37,732 bases of DNA, from NCBI GenBank assembly GCA_004298115.1, contig SCRJ01000193.1:1-37732 (forward strand), in the 5' to 3' direction. Source of the DNA: Acidobacteriota bacterium (GTDB taxonomy: Bacteria; Acidobacteriota; Thermoanaerobaculia; Thermoanaerobaculales; Thermoanaerobaculaceae). Made by a program: the position numbers and the translations under genes. Under the pieces are notes generated by a model. It did no database searches. It saw nothing but the letters and a program-made list of their open reading frames with translations, and was not told the DNA's origin. Of the stretch, positions 6,943-15,069 are shown piece by piece; the stretch's first letter is position 1, and each line of letters begins with the position of its first letter.

Positions 6943-8961
6943 ATGCCGATCACTCCAGCCCAAGTCCGAGCCGCCCAGGGTGTTCAGCACGCGGCTGCTC
7001 ATGATGCCGCAGCCCAGGTACGGCTCGTAGCAGGCCCCGGGACCGGCAAGTCCTTTGCCATCGAGGAGCGCGTCCGCTGGCTCCTAGCTCAGGGGACCGC
7101 CCCGGGAGAGATCTGCGCGGTCTCCTTCACCCGGGCATCCTCGCTCGACCTGCGTCGTCGCATTCAGTCGTTCTGCCAGCAGACCGGTCAACCAACAGCC
7201 ACGAACGTCCGCGTCAGCACCCTCCATTCTCTGGCGTTGCGGACGCTGCGCGCCGGGGGCTTCCTGACGGCATATCCTGCGGAGCCGCTGGTCATGAACA
7301 CCTGGGAGTTGGAGACCATCTTCGACGCGGAGTTCGGAAGCACGCGCAATCTTGGGAAGACTCGGTGCGAGCAGGTCCGGCTCGACCACGAAGCATTCTG
7401 GAGCACGGGCCAGTGGGGACCTCCGAACTACATTCCCCCGGACCCAGCGATTTCCCCAGCGGAACGGGCCCACTTCCAGCAGTTCCACGGCCCGAGGACG
7501 CAGATCTACTCATGCGTTCTGCCGGGAGAGATCATCCGGCAATGTGTGGACCACATGAACGCGGGGACGCTTGATCCCATTGCTCTCCTCAGCATCCGTC
7601 ACCTAATCGTCGACGAATACCAAGATCTGAATCCGGTTGACCTTGAGTTCGTGGATCTCATGGCCGCCCGGGGGGTGCTTCTCTTTGTTGCGGGCGATGA
7701 CGACCAGAGCATCTATTCCTTCCGGTACGCGTCTCCGGCGGGCCTCCAGGACTTCCCAATCCGCTATCCAGCAGCGGGGCAGCACACGCTGTCCGACTGC
7801 TTCCGCTGCACGCCGGCGGTGCTTGCGGCAGGCCAAGCGGTAATCGGCGCCAATTTTGACCCAGCACGCATCTCGAAGAATCATGTCCCCCTGTACGCCA
7901 CCGCGGCGCCGCCTCAGCAGGGAGTGGTGCACCGCTGGAGCTTCACTAGCGGGGGTGTGGAGGCGCGAGCGGTGGCCGAGTCGTGTCGCGACTTAATCCA
8001 AGCCGGCATCAACCCGCGGGAAATACTCATTCTCCTCAGCAACACGCGGACTCTCTGGTCTGAATTGAGGGCGGAGTTCCAGACTGCAAGCGTGCCATGT
8101 GAACCGCCGAGAGCGGAGACGTTTCTTGACTCCGTCACGGGCCGATGCGTTCTGGCCGTCCTGCGGATCGTCTGCGACGCCGAGGACTACGTAGCGCACC
8201 GCACCGTCCTTGGTCTTCTCCGTGGGGTGGGGGTCGGGACCTGCAACTCCATCGCCGGCGCGGTCATCACCAACAATCTGAACTTTCGCGATATCTTCTA
8301 TCAGCCCCTACCAGGTAGCGTCTTCACTGGTCGTCCACTCACGGGGTTAAATCGAGCCAGAACCGTGCTGGCCCAGGCTGCGACGTGGCAGTCCACCGAC
8401 ACGCTCGCCCAGCGGGCGGCCGACATCGCGGGCATCGTGACGAGTATGTTCGGGACGCACGAGGCGCACGCGTGGCAGACGTTCGCAGCGACGCTGCCAG
8501 CGGGTGCAACGATCGGGGAGGTTCGGGACTTCCTGTGGGCCGATACGGATGAACAGCAGAGCGCCCTTCTTCAAGCGGTTTACGAACGACTCAACCAACC
8601 AATCCCGGGCGCCGGACTCCTTCCGGATCGGGTGCGCGTATTAACCATGCACGGAGCGAAAGGGCTCTCGGCCAAGGTGGTCTTCATCCCCGGACTCGAA
8701 GAGCAGATCCTACCGGGCCCGTGGCGCCAACCTTACCCAGGACTCGTATTGGAGGCGGCGCGTCTTCTCTACGTGTCGGTCACCCGAGCCAGGGGCGCGT
8801 GCGTCATCAGCTTCGCGCGGACACGCATTGTCAACGGGCAGTTCAATCAACAAGTCCCATCTCGGTTTTGCGCTCAGTTGGGGGGAACGTTTGGCTCAAG
8901 AGCGAGCGGGCTCTCTGTACCAGAGGTGCAGGCACTTGCACAGGAGTGTGCAACGCTGTGA
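6943..8961 (+). CDS. UvrD/Rep-type superfamily 1A helicase
   Basis: A 672-residue ATP-dependent 3'-5' DNA helicase. Motifs in order: Walker A GPGTGKS (Lys36), SFTRAS (motif Ia), VDEYQDLN (motif II, about residue 223), GDDDQSIYSFR (III), VRVLTMHGAKGLSAKVVFI (V) and EAARLLYVSVTRAR (VI). It is somewhat shorter than UvrD/PcrA and has no visible nuclease domain. Stand-alone UvrD-like helicases are common in defence islands and as partners of nucleases; none is directly beside it here. It heads the less GC-rich block of attC-separated ORFs and is followed after 68 bases by attC-like element 1. It could therefore be an unusually large cassette gene. Confidence 0.93.
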   Translation: MPITPAQVRAAQGVQHAAAHDAAAQVRLVAGPGTGKSFAIEERVRWLLAQGTAPGEICAVSFTRASSLDLRRRIQSFCQQTGQPTATNVRVSTLHSLALRTLRAGGFLTAYPAEPLVMNTWELETIFDAEFGSTRNLGKTRCEQVRLDHEAFWSTGQWGPPNYIPPDPAISPAERAHFQQFHGPRTQIYSCVLPGEIIRQCVDHMNAGTLDPIALLSIRHLIVDEYQDLNPVDLEFVDLMAARGVLLFVAGDDDQSIYSFRYASPAGLQDFPIRYPAAGQHTLSDCFRCTPAVLAAGQAVIGANFDPARISKNHVPLYATAAPPQQGVVHRWSFTSGGVEARAVAESCRDLIQAGINPREILILLSNTRTLWSELRAEFQTASVPCEPPRAETFLDSVTGRCVLAVLRIVCDAEDYVAHRTVLGLLRGVGVGTCNSIAGAVITNNLNFRDIFYQPLPGSVFTGRPLTGLNRARTVLAQAATWQSTDTLAQRAADIAGIVTSMFGTHEAHAWQTFAATLPAGATIGEVRDFLWADTDEQQSALLQAVYERLNQPIPGAGLLPDRVRVLTMHGAKGLSAKVVFIPGLEEQILPGPWRQPYPGLVLEAARLLYVSVTRARGACVISFARTRIVNGQFNQQVPSRFCAQLGGTFGSRASGLSVPEVQALAQECATL

Positions 8962-9029
8962 GTGGACCCGGGTATGAGACCAGTGGGCGCGGAGACGCTG
9001 CAATCCAGACGGGGCTACGTGATTCAGGC

Positions 9030-9131
9030 GCCTAACAGCGCGCTGGACCGGGCGGCCTGTCCTGTCACGCCCGTTGCATGGACGCAACGGGCGCGCCAGT
9101 CCGGCCCGCCGGTCAGCGCGAGCGTCTAGGC
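9030..9131 (+). repeat. attC-like element 1
   Basis: It begins GCCTAAC and ends GTCTAGGC, which is one inserted base away from GTTAGGC. Inside is a perfect 10-bp stem (CGCCCGTTGC at 9068-9077 with GCAACGGGCG at 9084-9093, loop ATGGAC). An outer pair of GC-rich arms near GACCGG/CCGGTC flanks it. The whole 102 bases fold into one long imperfect hairpin, as attC sites do. It lies between the helicase gene and the next ORF. Confidence 0.6.
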
Positions 9132-9150
9132 TGCTGGTGGGGAGCTAGTC

Positions 9151-9657
9151 ATGGATCAGTGGAGCACCCTTAACGTTGCGATGAATGTCTTCTCAACGGC
9201 TCTAGAACTGTTCGATGAACTAAAGACTCCGGAGTTGTTCGAAGCAGCCAGCCCCTACCCGCTGATGGAGGCGAAGGCGACGAGCCAGGACCTGACCGAC
9301 GTCATTGCGGCACTCCCGCCGGAGATCGTCGAAAGGAACTACCACATTTTCCAACAGCAGATCCTGCGCTGTATGGTCACCACGGACTTTCACCCGGTTG
9401 ATCACCTCGTCAATTTCAGCAGCCTCACGTTCGCGTACGAGTCGGCTCCGGCCAAGGCGATTGATACCATCTTTCGGGACTGCCTTCCGCGATACCTGGA
9501 GCTGCGGGGCTTTGATGCCACGTGGGAAGAAGTCGCCGAGAACTATTTCCTCGCAATTCCCGCCGGCGGCGATGTGGTCCTCAACACCCGTCTCCACTTT
9601 GAGCATCCCTCGGCCATCGGGTTTGCGATCATCCGCCGTGCGTACAGTGGGATGTGA
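9151..9657 (+). CDS. hypothetical protein of cassette 2
   Basis: A 168-residue soluble protein beginning MDQWSTLNVAMNVFSTALEL. GGGGAG precedes the ATG at a good distance. It is acidic and mixed alpha/beta in appearance, with no transmembrane segment, signal peptide or recognisable catalytic motif. I do not know the family. It begins 20 bases after attC-like element 1 and ends 45 bases before element 2, so it occupies one complete cassette-sized unit. Base composition is lower in GC than the surrounding chromosome, in keeping with acquisition. Confidence 0.7.
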   Translation: MDQWSTLNVAMNVFSTALELFDELKTPELFEAASPYPLMEAKATSQDLTDVIAALPPEIVERNYHIFQQQILRCMVTTDFHPVDHLVNFSSLTFAYESAPAKAIDTIFRDCLPRYLELRGFDATWEEVAENYFLAIPAGGDVVLNTRLHFEHPSAIGFAIIRRAYSGM

Positions 9658-9702
9658 GTTCAGCGTGCCTGCGGCCCAATTAGCGAGGAGTACCCGCTGG
9701 CT

Positions 9703-9786
9703 GCCTAACCAGCGCCTGCAGCGGACACGGACGATGTTCCTGCGTCGCGGGCGTGGCTCCGGTCGTCATCGTGCCGTGCGTAAGTC
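9703..9786 (+). repeat. attC-like element 2
   Basis: It starts GCCTAAC and ends near GTAAGTC (two mismatches from GTTAGGC). CACGGACGATG at 9726-9736 pairs with CATCGTGCCGTG at 9767-9778 apart from one bulged G. A single unpaired base inside a stem is a feature attC sites use for strand choice. The right core is degenerate, so it may be inactive. Confidence 0.5.
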
Positions 9787-9842
9787 CCGCATGTCACCAG
9801 GCGTGCTGCCGAAGTGCGGCGCAGGCTTCACTGAGATGAAAC

Positions 9843-10517
9843 GTGTCTGATCGCCCACCCTACTTCATGCACGTCATGACCGAGTTCTTTGGCGCCTGGG
9901 AACAGCGCGTTGTATTCCTAGACGAGCTCGCAGCGTCAGAACACGAGCCGGAGGCCTTCCTGCTGGCCTCGTGTTACATCGAAGCCCTCGGCCATGGGCT
10001 CTATCCTGATTGCGAGGGAAGCCAGAGGGCCTTTTGCAAAGCTCTCATCGAACATGGTGGAAGTGCTGTCTTCGGTGGGCATCATCCTCGCGCGCTCAAG
10101 GACTGGCTCACACATGCCCAGGAAGCGTGGGCTCGCGGCGTCGCAGTCAAAGTCGGTGCGGTCCTCGACGGTCTAATTGGGACCTTATTCACGGAAGGGG
10201 AGCTCCGTCGAGCACTGGAGCCGTACGTCACAACCGCTGAGATGAGGCATCTCACTCCTAGCCTCTGGCATGCGACGTACGCTGCAGTCGTCTACACTGA
10301 CACGCGGAGTGAAGCCGTACACAACTTTCCTGCTACTGCAGTCGAGTTCTCGGCCAGCACCTTCGGTGGACAGGCAGTGCCCGCCATCAACTATAGGCTG
10401 CTTGCTCCCGCGCTCAAGGCGATCCTCATGCACTGCGAGAAGGTCTCGTTTGAGTCGCGCCTTTACTTCGGCCATGACTTACGCAAGCTCTTCTCGGCGA
10501 CGTCGAGTAAAGTCTAA
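9843..10517 (+). CDS. hypothetical protein of cassette 3
   Basis: A 224-residue protein with no family I recognise. The start could be GTG 9843 (MSDRPPYF) or an ATG at 9867 (MHVMTEFFGAWEQ); neither has a strong ribosome site. It is rich in Leu, Ala and His, probably mostly helical, without signal peptide or membrane segment. The TAA stop overlaps the GTCTAAC core of attC-like element 3, so gene and site share bases as in compact cassettes. Confidence 0.68.
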   Translation: MSDRPPYFMHVMTEFFGAWEQRVVFLDELAASEHEPEAFLLASCYIEALGHGLYPDCEGSQRAFCKALIEHGGSAVFGGHHPRALKDWLTHAQEAWARGVAVKVGAVLDGLIGTLFTEGELRRALEPYVTTAEMRHLTPSLWHATYAAVVYTDTRSEAVHNFPATAVEFSASTFGGQAVPAINYRLLAPALKAILMHCEKVSFESRLYFGHDLRKLFSATSSKV

Positions 10518-10587
10518 CCAGCGCTTGCGGTGGACCGGGCCAGGGGGGCGCAGGGGTTGGGGGTCGTGCGGTGTGTGTGGGTAAACT
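10512..10587 (+). repeat. attC-like element 3
   Basis: It begins GTCTAACCAGCGCTTGCGG and runs through GTCGTGCGGT to a degenerate end near GTAAACT. It is a clear sequence relative of element 5: both contain GTGGACCGG after the left core and GGTCGTGCGGT before the right end. No good right-hand GTTRRRY is present. Confidence 0.45.
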
Positions 10588-10657
10588 AGTCGTATGCGAA
10601 GAGTGAAAGTGAAAGGCCAACTGAATGGTAGCGTCGACCGCGCAGAAGGAGGTTCCA

Positions 10658-11020
10658 ATGAAACGTGACCTCGACCTCATTCGGAAGATCGTACTGGCGA
10701 TCGAGGAGTCGCCTTCCGGGTTCGCTCCTAAGCTCTCGTTCGGGGGTTACAGCGATGCGCAAATCGGGTATCACGAATATCTTCTGATTAGCGCCGGCTA
10801 CGCTACCGGACCAGAGACTACGAACATGGGGAGTGAAGGGCCAGAGGCAATGATCAGAAGCCTCACATGGGCTGGGCACGAGTTTGCTGACGCCGCCCGT
10901 GACGACTCGCGGTGGAATAGGGCCCTCGGGATGGTGAAGGACAAGACCGGCACCATCACTCTTGAACTCCTCAAACAGCTTCTCAGCACTCTTATGAGGA
11001 ACGCGTTGGGCCTACCGTGA
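10658..11020 (+). CDS. DUF2513-family protein
   Basis: A 120-residue protein matching the DUF2513 pattern: MKRDLDLIRKIVLAIEES at the start, GYSDAQIGYHEYLLISAGY in the middle and LTWAGHEFADAARDDSRW further on. DUF2513 proteins are small, probably winged-helix-like, and often found in phages and mobile regions; their function is not established. The ATG at 10658 is fixed by a strong ribosome site (AAGGAGGT, 10646-10653). The frame could be extended upstream to 10625, but without support. The gene ends 7 bases before attC-like element 4. Confidence 0.85.
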   Translation: MKRDLDLIRKIVLAIEESPSGFAPKLSFGGYSDAQIGYHEYLLISAGYATGPETTNMGSEGPEAMIRSLTWAGHEFADAARDDSRWNRALGMVKDKTGTITLELLKQLLSTLMRNALGLP

Positions 11021-11027
11021 GCGAGCG

Positions 11028-11095
11028 GTCTAACCGGCGCTTGCGGGTGGCGCCTCACTGGCGTTCGTCGGTGTTCCTGAGGCGCGGCGTTAGGC
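11028..11095 (+). repeat. attC site (element 4, best preserved)
   Basis: It runs from GTCTAAC (11028-11034) to GTTAGGC (11089-11095), both fitting the integron core consensus RYYYAAC...GTTRRRY. It is 68 bases long, within the normal attC size range. GCGCCTCA (11050-11057) pairs perfectly with TGAGGCGC (11078-11085). This is the strongest evidence that the block is integron-derived. Confidence 0.72.
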
Positions 11096-11110
11096 CGGAG
11101 GGAGACAGCC

Positions 11111-11563
11111 ATGAAGATCTATGCTGAACATGGGGCGCTGCATCATGAGTTGAAAGGGTTCCAGCAGCGGGGGATCATCGAGCTCGTGACCTTCCCCTAC
11201 GAGAACAAGAACCACAATATCCCTGGGTTGGCGACGCCTTCGGCGGCCCAGCTCGGTGATCTAGGGAACATCACCATCGGACAAATGAAGTTCAGGATCG
11301 GAGACATGTCCGCCTCGGAACGATACGAGGAGATTCTGTCAATCGTGGGTCCCCGGAACCGTCGCGATGCTTTGCATGTCGATTCTGCCTACAAGTCAGG
11401 TTGCGCAGCGATGCTTTCTCGCGATAGGCACATCGTTGGCAAGGCAGCTCGGCTGTACGCTCTTCTGGGCCTCCGCGTCTTTCATCCTGATGTCGAGTGG
11501 GAGGGCTTCGTCCAGTTCGTTGTGGATTCCCCGGAAGCAGCGAGGGTGCCGTCTACCGTCTAA
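11111..11563 (+). CDS. PIN-like domain protein (tentative)
   Basis: A 150-residue protein. The C-terminal part, RRDALHVDSAYKSGCAAMLSRDRHIVGKA followed by LGLRVFHPD, resembles the second half of PIN nucleases: an Asp-containing helix, then a (T/S)-R-D-x-x-I strand, then a strand ending in Pro. An N-terminal catalytic Asp is not obvious, since the start reads MKIYAEHGALHHELKGF, so activity is uncertain. GGAG precedes ATG 11111. No antitoxin-like partner is adjacent. The gene begins 15 bases after attC element 4, and its TAA overlaps the core of element 5, so it forms a complete cassette. Confidence 0.65.
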   Translation: MKIYAEHGALHHELKGFQQRGIIELVTFPYENKNHNIPGLATPSAAQLGDLGNITIGQMKFRIGDMSASERYEEILSIVGPRNRRDALHVDSAYKSGCAAMLSRDRHIVGKAARLYALLGLRVFHPDVEWEGFVQFVVDSPEAARVPSTV

Positions 11564-11631
11564 CAGGCGGGTGCAGTGGACCGGCCAATCGGGCCGCAGA
11601 GTTGGTGGTCGTGCGGTATCGAGGGGTAGGC
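11558..11631 (+). repeat. attC-like element 5
   Basis: It starts GTCTAAC and shares GTGGACCGG and GGTCGTGCGGT with element 3. The right end is degenerate (GTAGGC at 11626-11631, one base short of GTTAGGC). It marks the right edge of the cassette-like block; the high-GC chromosome with the MerR gene starts about 45 bases later. Confidence 0.5.
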
Positions 11632-11675
11632 GGTTACCCGGGGCGACCTGATCCGCCCGCGATTTAATTCGACAC

Positions 11676-11703
11676 TTGACAATGCGACAGTGAGTGCTAT
11701 CTT
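11676..11703 (+). promoter_or_regulatory. promoter for the MerR gene, leaderless
   Basis: TTGACA (11676-11681), 16 bases, TATCTT (11698-11703), then only 6 bases to the ATG. Transcription would start at or next to the A of the ATG, giving a leaderless mRNA. No ribosome site is present, which agrees. Confidence 0.65.
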
Positions 11704-11709
11704 TGCGGC

Positions 11710-12174
11710 ATGGACGGTGCTCGCACGTTCTCGATCGGGTCGCTGGCGAATGCGGCGGGGGTGTCACGGCGGACCGTCCGCTTCTACGTCCAGGGCGGGG
11801 TGCTCGAGCCGCCCGTGGGCCTCGGCCGCGGCGCGCACTACACCGAGGCGCACCTCGCGCGCCTGATGCAGATCAAGTCGTGGCAGGAGCAGGGGGTGCC
11901 GCTCGAGGCGATCCGCGGGCGGCTGCAGGACCGGACCTCGCCGGCGCGCGGCGCCGGCCGGCGGGAGCAGCGCCGGGCCGAAGCCGCGGCGGGTTCCCCT
12001 GCTGCGAATGTGACACCGGGCGCCGCCGTGCCCGGCCGGGCGTGGATGCGGCAGCCGTTGCTCGCCGACTACGAGCTGCACGTCGCCGCCAACCGATTGC
12101 CGCTGTCCGCCGCGCAGCTCGCCGCCCTGGCGCGAGCGCTGCGCGACATCGTCGAGGAAGGAGACACCGAGTGA
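11710..12174 (+). CDS. MerR-family transcriptional regulator
   Basis: A 154-residue regulator. Residues 5-70 are a MerR winged helix-turn-helix (FSIGSLANAAGVSRRTVRFYVQGGVLEPP...YTEAHLARLMQIKSWQEQGVPLEAI). The remainder is Ala/Arg-rich with a C-terminal helix and no metal-binding Cys, so it is not a classical metal sensor. The stop overlaps the start of the VIT-VWA gene by 4 bases (GTGA), so the two are translationally coupled. The regulator probably controls this operon from its own leaderless promoter. Confidence 0.9.
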   Translation: MDGARTFSIGSLANAAGVSRRTVRFYVQGGVLEPPVGLGRGAHYTEAHLARLMQIKSWQEQGVPLEAIRGRLQDRTSPARGAGRREQRRAEAAAGSPAANVTPGAAVPGRAWMRQPLLADYELHVAANRLPLSAAQLAALARALRDIVEEGDTE

Positions 12175-14657
12175 GAACCCAGACCGCCGTCGCCGAACCG
12201 ACCACGGGCGCGTACGTGATGCCGGAGCGCCGCCCGCTGCCGCTCGAAGGGGTGCGCGTCGCGGCCGAGATCTCGGGCGCCGCGAGCCGGGTCGTGATGG
12301 CTCAGCGCTACCGCAACGCCGAGGCCGTGCCGGTGGAGGCCGTCTACGTCTTCCCGCTGCCCGAAGGGGCGGCGCTGTGCGGGCTGGTGATCGAGACCGC
12401 CGGCCGGCGCATCAACGGACGCGTGCTCGAGCGCGAGGAGGCGTTCGCCGCCTACGACGACGCCCTCGCGGCCGGGCACGGCGCGGCGCTGCTCGACGAG
12501 GAGCGGCCGAACGTGTTCACGGCGAGCGTCGGGAACCTCCTCCCCGGGCAGGAGCTGACCGTCGAGCTGACGTGGGTCGAGACGCTGGCGCGGGAGGGCG
12601 AGGCGATCCGCTTCGCGCTGCCGACGGTGGTCGCGCCGCGCTACGTGCCGGACGGCGACGCCCGCGGCGTCAGCCCGACCCCCGGCGAGCGGGTGAGCCC
12701 GCCGGTGGCGCCGGCGGTGCCGTACGGGTTCACGTTCGCGGCCGAGGTCGAGCTGCCGGGCGGCGTGGCCGGGGTCGAGTCGCCGACGCACCCGATCCGC
12801 GTCCGCCTGGCGGACGGCAAGGCCCGCGTCGAGCTGGCGCAGGAGGCCGCGGCGATGGACCGCGACCTGGTGCTGCTGCTCACCCCGGTCGCGGCCGCGA
12901 AGCCCTGCGGGCGCCTGGAGCGCCAGGCCGACGGCTCGGTCGTGGCGGCGGTGAGCTTCGTGCCGAACCTTTCGCGCTCCGGCGGGTCGCGCGAGGTGGT
13001 GTTCCTGGTGGACCGCTCCGGCTCGATGAACGGCGACTCGATCGCGGCGGTGCGGCGGGCGCTGCAGCTGTGCCTGCGCTCGCTCGAGGAGGGCGATGCC
13101 TTCGACATCGTGGGGTTCGGCTCGACGTTCCAGACGTTGTTCGGCGCGCCGCGGCCGTACGCGCAGGCGAGCCTGGAGGAGGCCTCGGCGCACGTGGAGC
13201 GCCTGCAGGCCGACCTCGGGGGGACGGAGATCCTGCCCGCACTGCGCTCGGTGCTGGAGCGGCCTTGCGCCTGCGGCCTGCGCCGCGAGGTGGTGCTGCT
13301 CACCGACGGCGAGGTCTCCAACGACGACGCGGTGGTGGCGCTCGCCCGCGAGCACGCGGCGACGACGCGGGTGTTCGCATTCGGCATCGGGCACGCGGCG
13401 TCGGAGCACCTCGTCCGCGCGGTGGCCAGAGCGAGCGGCGGGGCCGCGGAGATGATCCTGCCCGGCCGGGCGCTGGAGGCGACGGTGGTGCGGCAGTTCG
13501 GGCGGCTGCGCGCCGCGGCGCTCGAGGACGTGCGGGTGGCGTGGAGCGGGGCGAAGGCGCAGCTGCAGGCGCCAGCAACCGTCGCGCAGCTGTTCGACGG
13601 CGAGCCGCTGGCCGTCTACGCGTGGCTCGACGGGGCGCCCGCGGCGGCGCTGCTCTCGGCGACGAGCGCGGGGAAGGCGGTGTCGTGGGAGGTGGAGCTG
13701 GACCCTGAGAAGGTCGCGGACGGCTCGCTGCTCGGGACGCTCGCCGCGCGCGCCGCGATCCGCGACCTCGAGGAGGGGACGGCGGAGGCGCGGCGCGGCT
13801 CGAACCAGCGCGAGCGGGCGGAGACGCGGGTGCGCGAGGCGATCGTGCGCCTGGCGGTGCGCTACGGCCTGGCGTCGCGCGAGACGTCGTTCGTGGCGGT
13901 CGAGGAGCGCGAGGCCGGCGAGGACCGCCCCGCGGCGGAGCTGCGCCGCATCCCCGTGGCGCTCGCGCACGGGTGGGGCGGGGTCGGGACGGCGTCGCGA
14001 TACCTCTCCGCGGATGTGCTTGGGCAAGGTGCTCCCGCGAGCGTGGCCGGCTGGTCGGCCAACATCAGGTTCGATGCGGCCATGCAGGTGTCGTCGGGTC
14101 CGATCGACGGGGCCGTGGGGTCTCCCATCCTCGCGGAGGCCAGGTTCTCCCGGCGCGCGCGGTCGCAGGGGAGCGCTCCGCCGAGCCTGCGCAGGTCGGG
14201 GCCACCGGTAGGCGAACCGGTGCCGCCGGCAGGCTACCCCGCGCCGCCGGCTGGGCCGCACGACGCGCGACGCCGGGCGAGGGAGGATGAAGGGAACGCG
14301 CCGCTTTCGGCGCCTCCCGCGACCCGCCGGCACGATGCGCTGGTGCGGCTGCAGCGGGCCGACGGCTCGTGGCGTCTGACCGAGCGGCTTCTCGATGAGA
14401 TCGGCCTGGAGCCCGAACGGTTGGTCTGGTGGGCGGACAGTATTGGCGGCGGCGTGAGGTGTGAGGCGATCGTCGCGACGCTCGCGGCCGTGGCGTTCCT
14501 CGAAATGGATGCCGCCGAATACAAGGACGAGTGGTCGTCGCTGGCGGCGAAGGCCGAACGTTGGGTGCAGGCCACCCTCGCGGCCATGGGTATCGACGGC
14601 GCGTTCGAACCCCTTCGGGATGACGTGGATGACCTCATTCGGGGGAGGCGGGAGTGA
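12171..14657 (+). CDS. VIT and von Willebrand factor A domain protein
   Basis: An 828-residue protein. Residues about 15-140 match the VIT domain (inter-alpha-trypsin/vault type: AQRYRNAEAVPVEAVYVFPLPEGAALCG). Residues about 270-440 are a VWA domain with a metal-ion-dependent adhesion motif (VDRSGSM, Asp281) and the later TDGEVSND. A Pro-rich linker follows, then a C-terminal domain (LVRLQRADGSWRLTERLLDEIGL) like the end of eukaryotic VWA5A/PARP4-type proteins. No signal peptide or membrane anchor is seen, so it is probably cytoplasmic. The GTG at 12171 has AAGGAG upstream and overlaps the MerR stop. Role unknown; protein-protein scaffold is the usual guess. Confidence 0.9.
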   Translation: MRTQTAVAEPTTGAYVMPERRPLPLEGVRVAAEISGAASRVVMAQRYRNAEAVPVEAVYVFPLPEGAALCGLVIETAGRRINGRVLEREEAFAAYDDALAAGHGAALLDEERPNVFTASVGNLLPGQELTVELTWVETLAREGEAIRFALPTVVAPRYVPDGDARGVSPTPGERVSPPVAPAVPYGFTFAAEVELPGGVAGVESPTHPIRVRLADGKARVELAQEAAAMDRDLVLLLTPVAAAKPCGRLERQADGSVVAAVSFVPNLSRSGGSREVVFLVDRSGSMNGDSIAAVRRALQLCLRSLEEGDAFDIVGFGSTFQTLFGAPRPYAQASLEEASAHVERLQADLGGTEILPALRSVLERPCACGLRREVVLLTDGEVSNDDAVVALAREHAATTRVFAFGIGHAASEHLVRAVARASGGAAEMILPGRALEATVVRQFGRLRAAALEDVRVAWSGAKAQLQAPATVAQLFDGEPLAVYAWLDGAPAAALLSATSAGKAVSWEVELDPEKVADGSLLGTLAARAAIRDLEEGTAEARRGSNQRERAETRVREAIVRLAVRYGLASRETSFVAVEEREAGEDRPAAELRRIPVALAHGWGGVGTASRYLSADVLGQGAPASVAGWSANIRFDAAMQVSSGPIDGAVGSPILAEARFSRRARSQGSAPPSLRRSGPPVGEPVPPAGYPAPPAGPHDARRRAREDEGNAPLSAPPATRRHDALVRLQRADGSWRLTERLLDEIGLEPERLVWWADSIGGGVRCEAIVATLAAVAFLEMDAAEYKDEWSSLAAKAERWVQATLAAMGIDGAFEPLRDDVDDLIRGRRE

Positions 14658-15069
14658 GATCGGACATCAGAGGACGCGCGCCCTGCGGTCGCGCCCCAAA
14701 TCGAGACGGGGCGGTGTCTTGCTTGTGTGGGGCTCGCGCGGCGCGCGAGCTTCTTCTTGCCCTCCGGAGGGTCGAGCTCGTGCGTCATGACCTCGACGAC
14801 AGCGCGCCCGGCGGTCGCCGATGCAGCCGTCGTTCCCGCGGACGCGGGAACCCAGGTCCTTGTCAATGCCAACGCGAAGCCTTTCCCCTCGATCTCGTCG
14901 TGGCGCCTTCGGCGACCTCGAGGTTGGCATACGGCGAGTAGAGACGAGATTGAACTGTCGCTGCGCTCCTCGGCATAGAAATTGCCGCCAGCGTATGATT
15001 CTTGGGCAACAGGCGGGAGAAGTCGTAGTGATCGGCCAGAGGCTCTGAGCACGGGAATGGGGGCACCAT
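14658..15069. other. repeat-filled intergenic region
   Basis: No gene is supported here. It contains a copy of the GCGCG-rich palindromic repeat ending CTTCTTCTTGCCCTCCGGA (about 14725-14767), a perfect 9-bp hairpin GTTCCCGCG/CGCGGGAAC (14832-14851), and a 41-base fragment (14900-14940) about 80% identical to 19450-19490 inside the DUF2779 gene. Confidence 0.6.

Larger units (their letters stand above)
6922..11640 (+). mobile_element. integron-like gene cassette array without integrase (CALIN-like)
   Basis: Five ORFs on the same strand are each followed by a 65-102 base imperfect palindrome that starts with RYYYAAC (GCCTAAC or GTCTAAC). The GCxTGC(A/G)G-type left arm after RYYYAAC recurs in four of the elements. 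Only one element (11028-11095) ends with a canonical GTTRRRY core; the others are degenerate. Two ORF stop codons (TAA at 10515 and 11561) sit inside the RYYYAAC core, a frequent cassette arrangement. No intI or attI is visible in the window. Confidence 0.6.

Noticed and set aside
12069-14333. 754-residue minus-strand frame
   Set aside because: Antisense of the VIT-VWA gene; low-complexity Arg/His sequence without motifs.
14234-15052. 272-residue minus-strand frame containing WVPASAGTT
   Set aside because: That peptide is the translation of a common GTTCCCGCG hairpin repeat; the frame crosses the end of the VIT-VWA gene.
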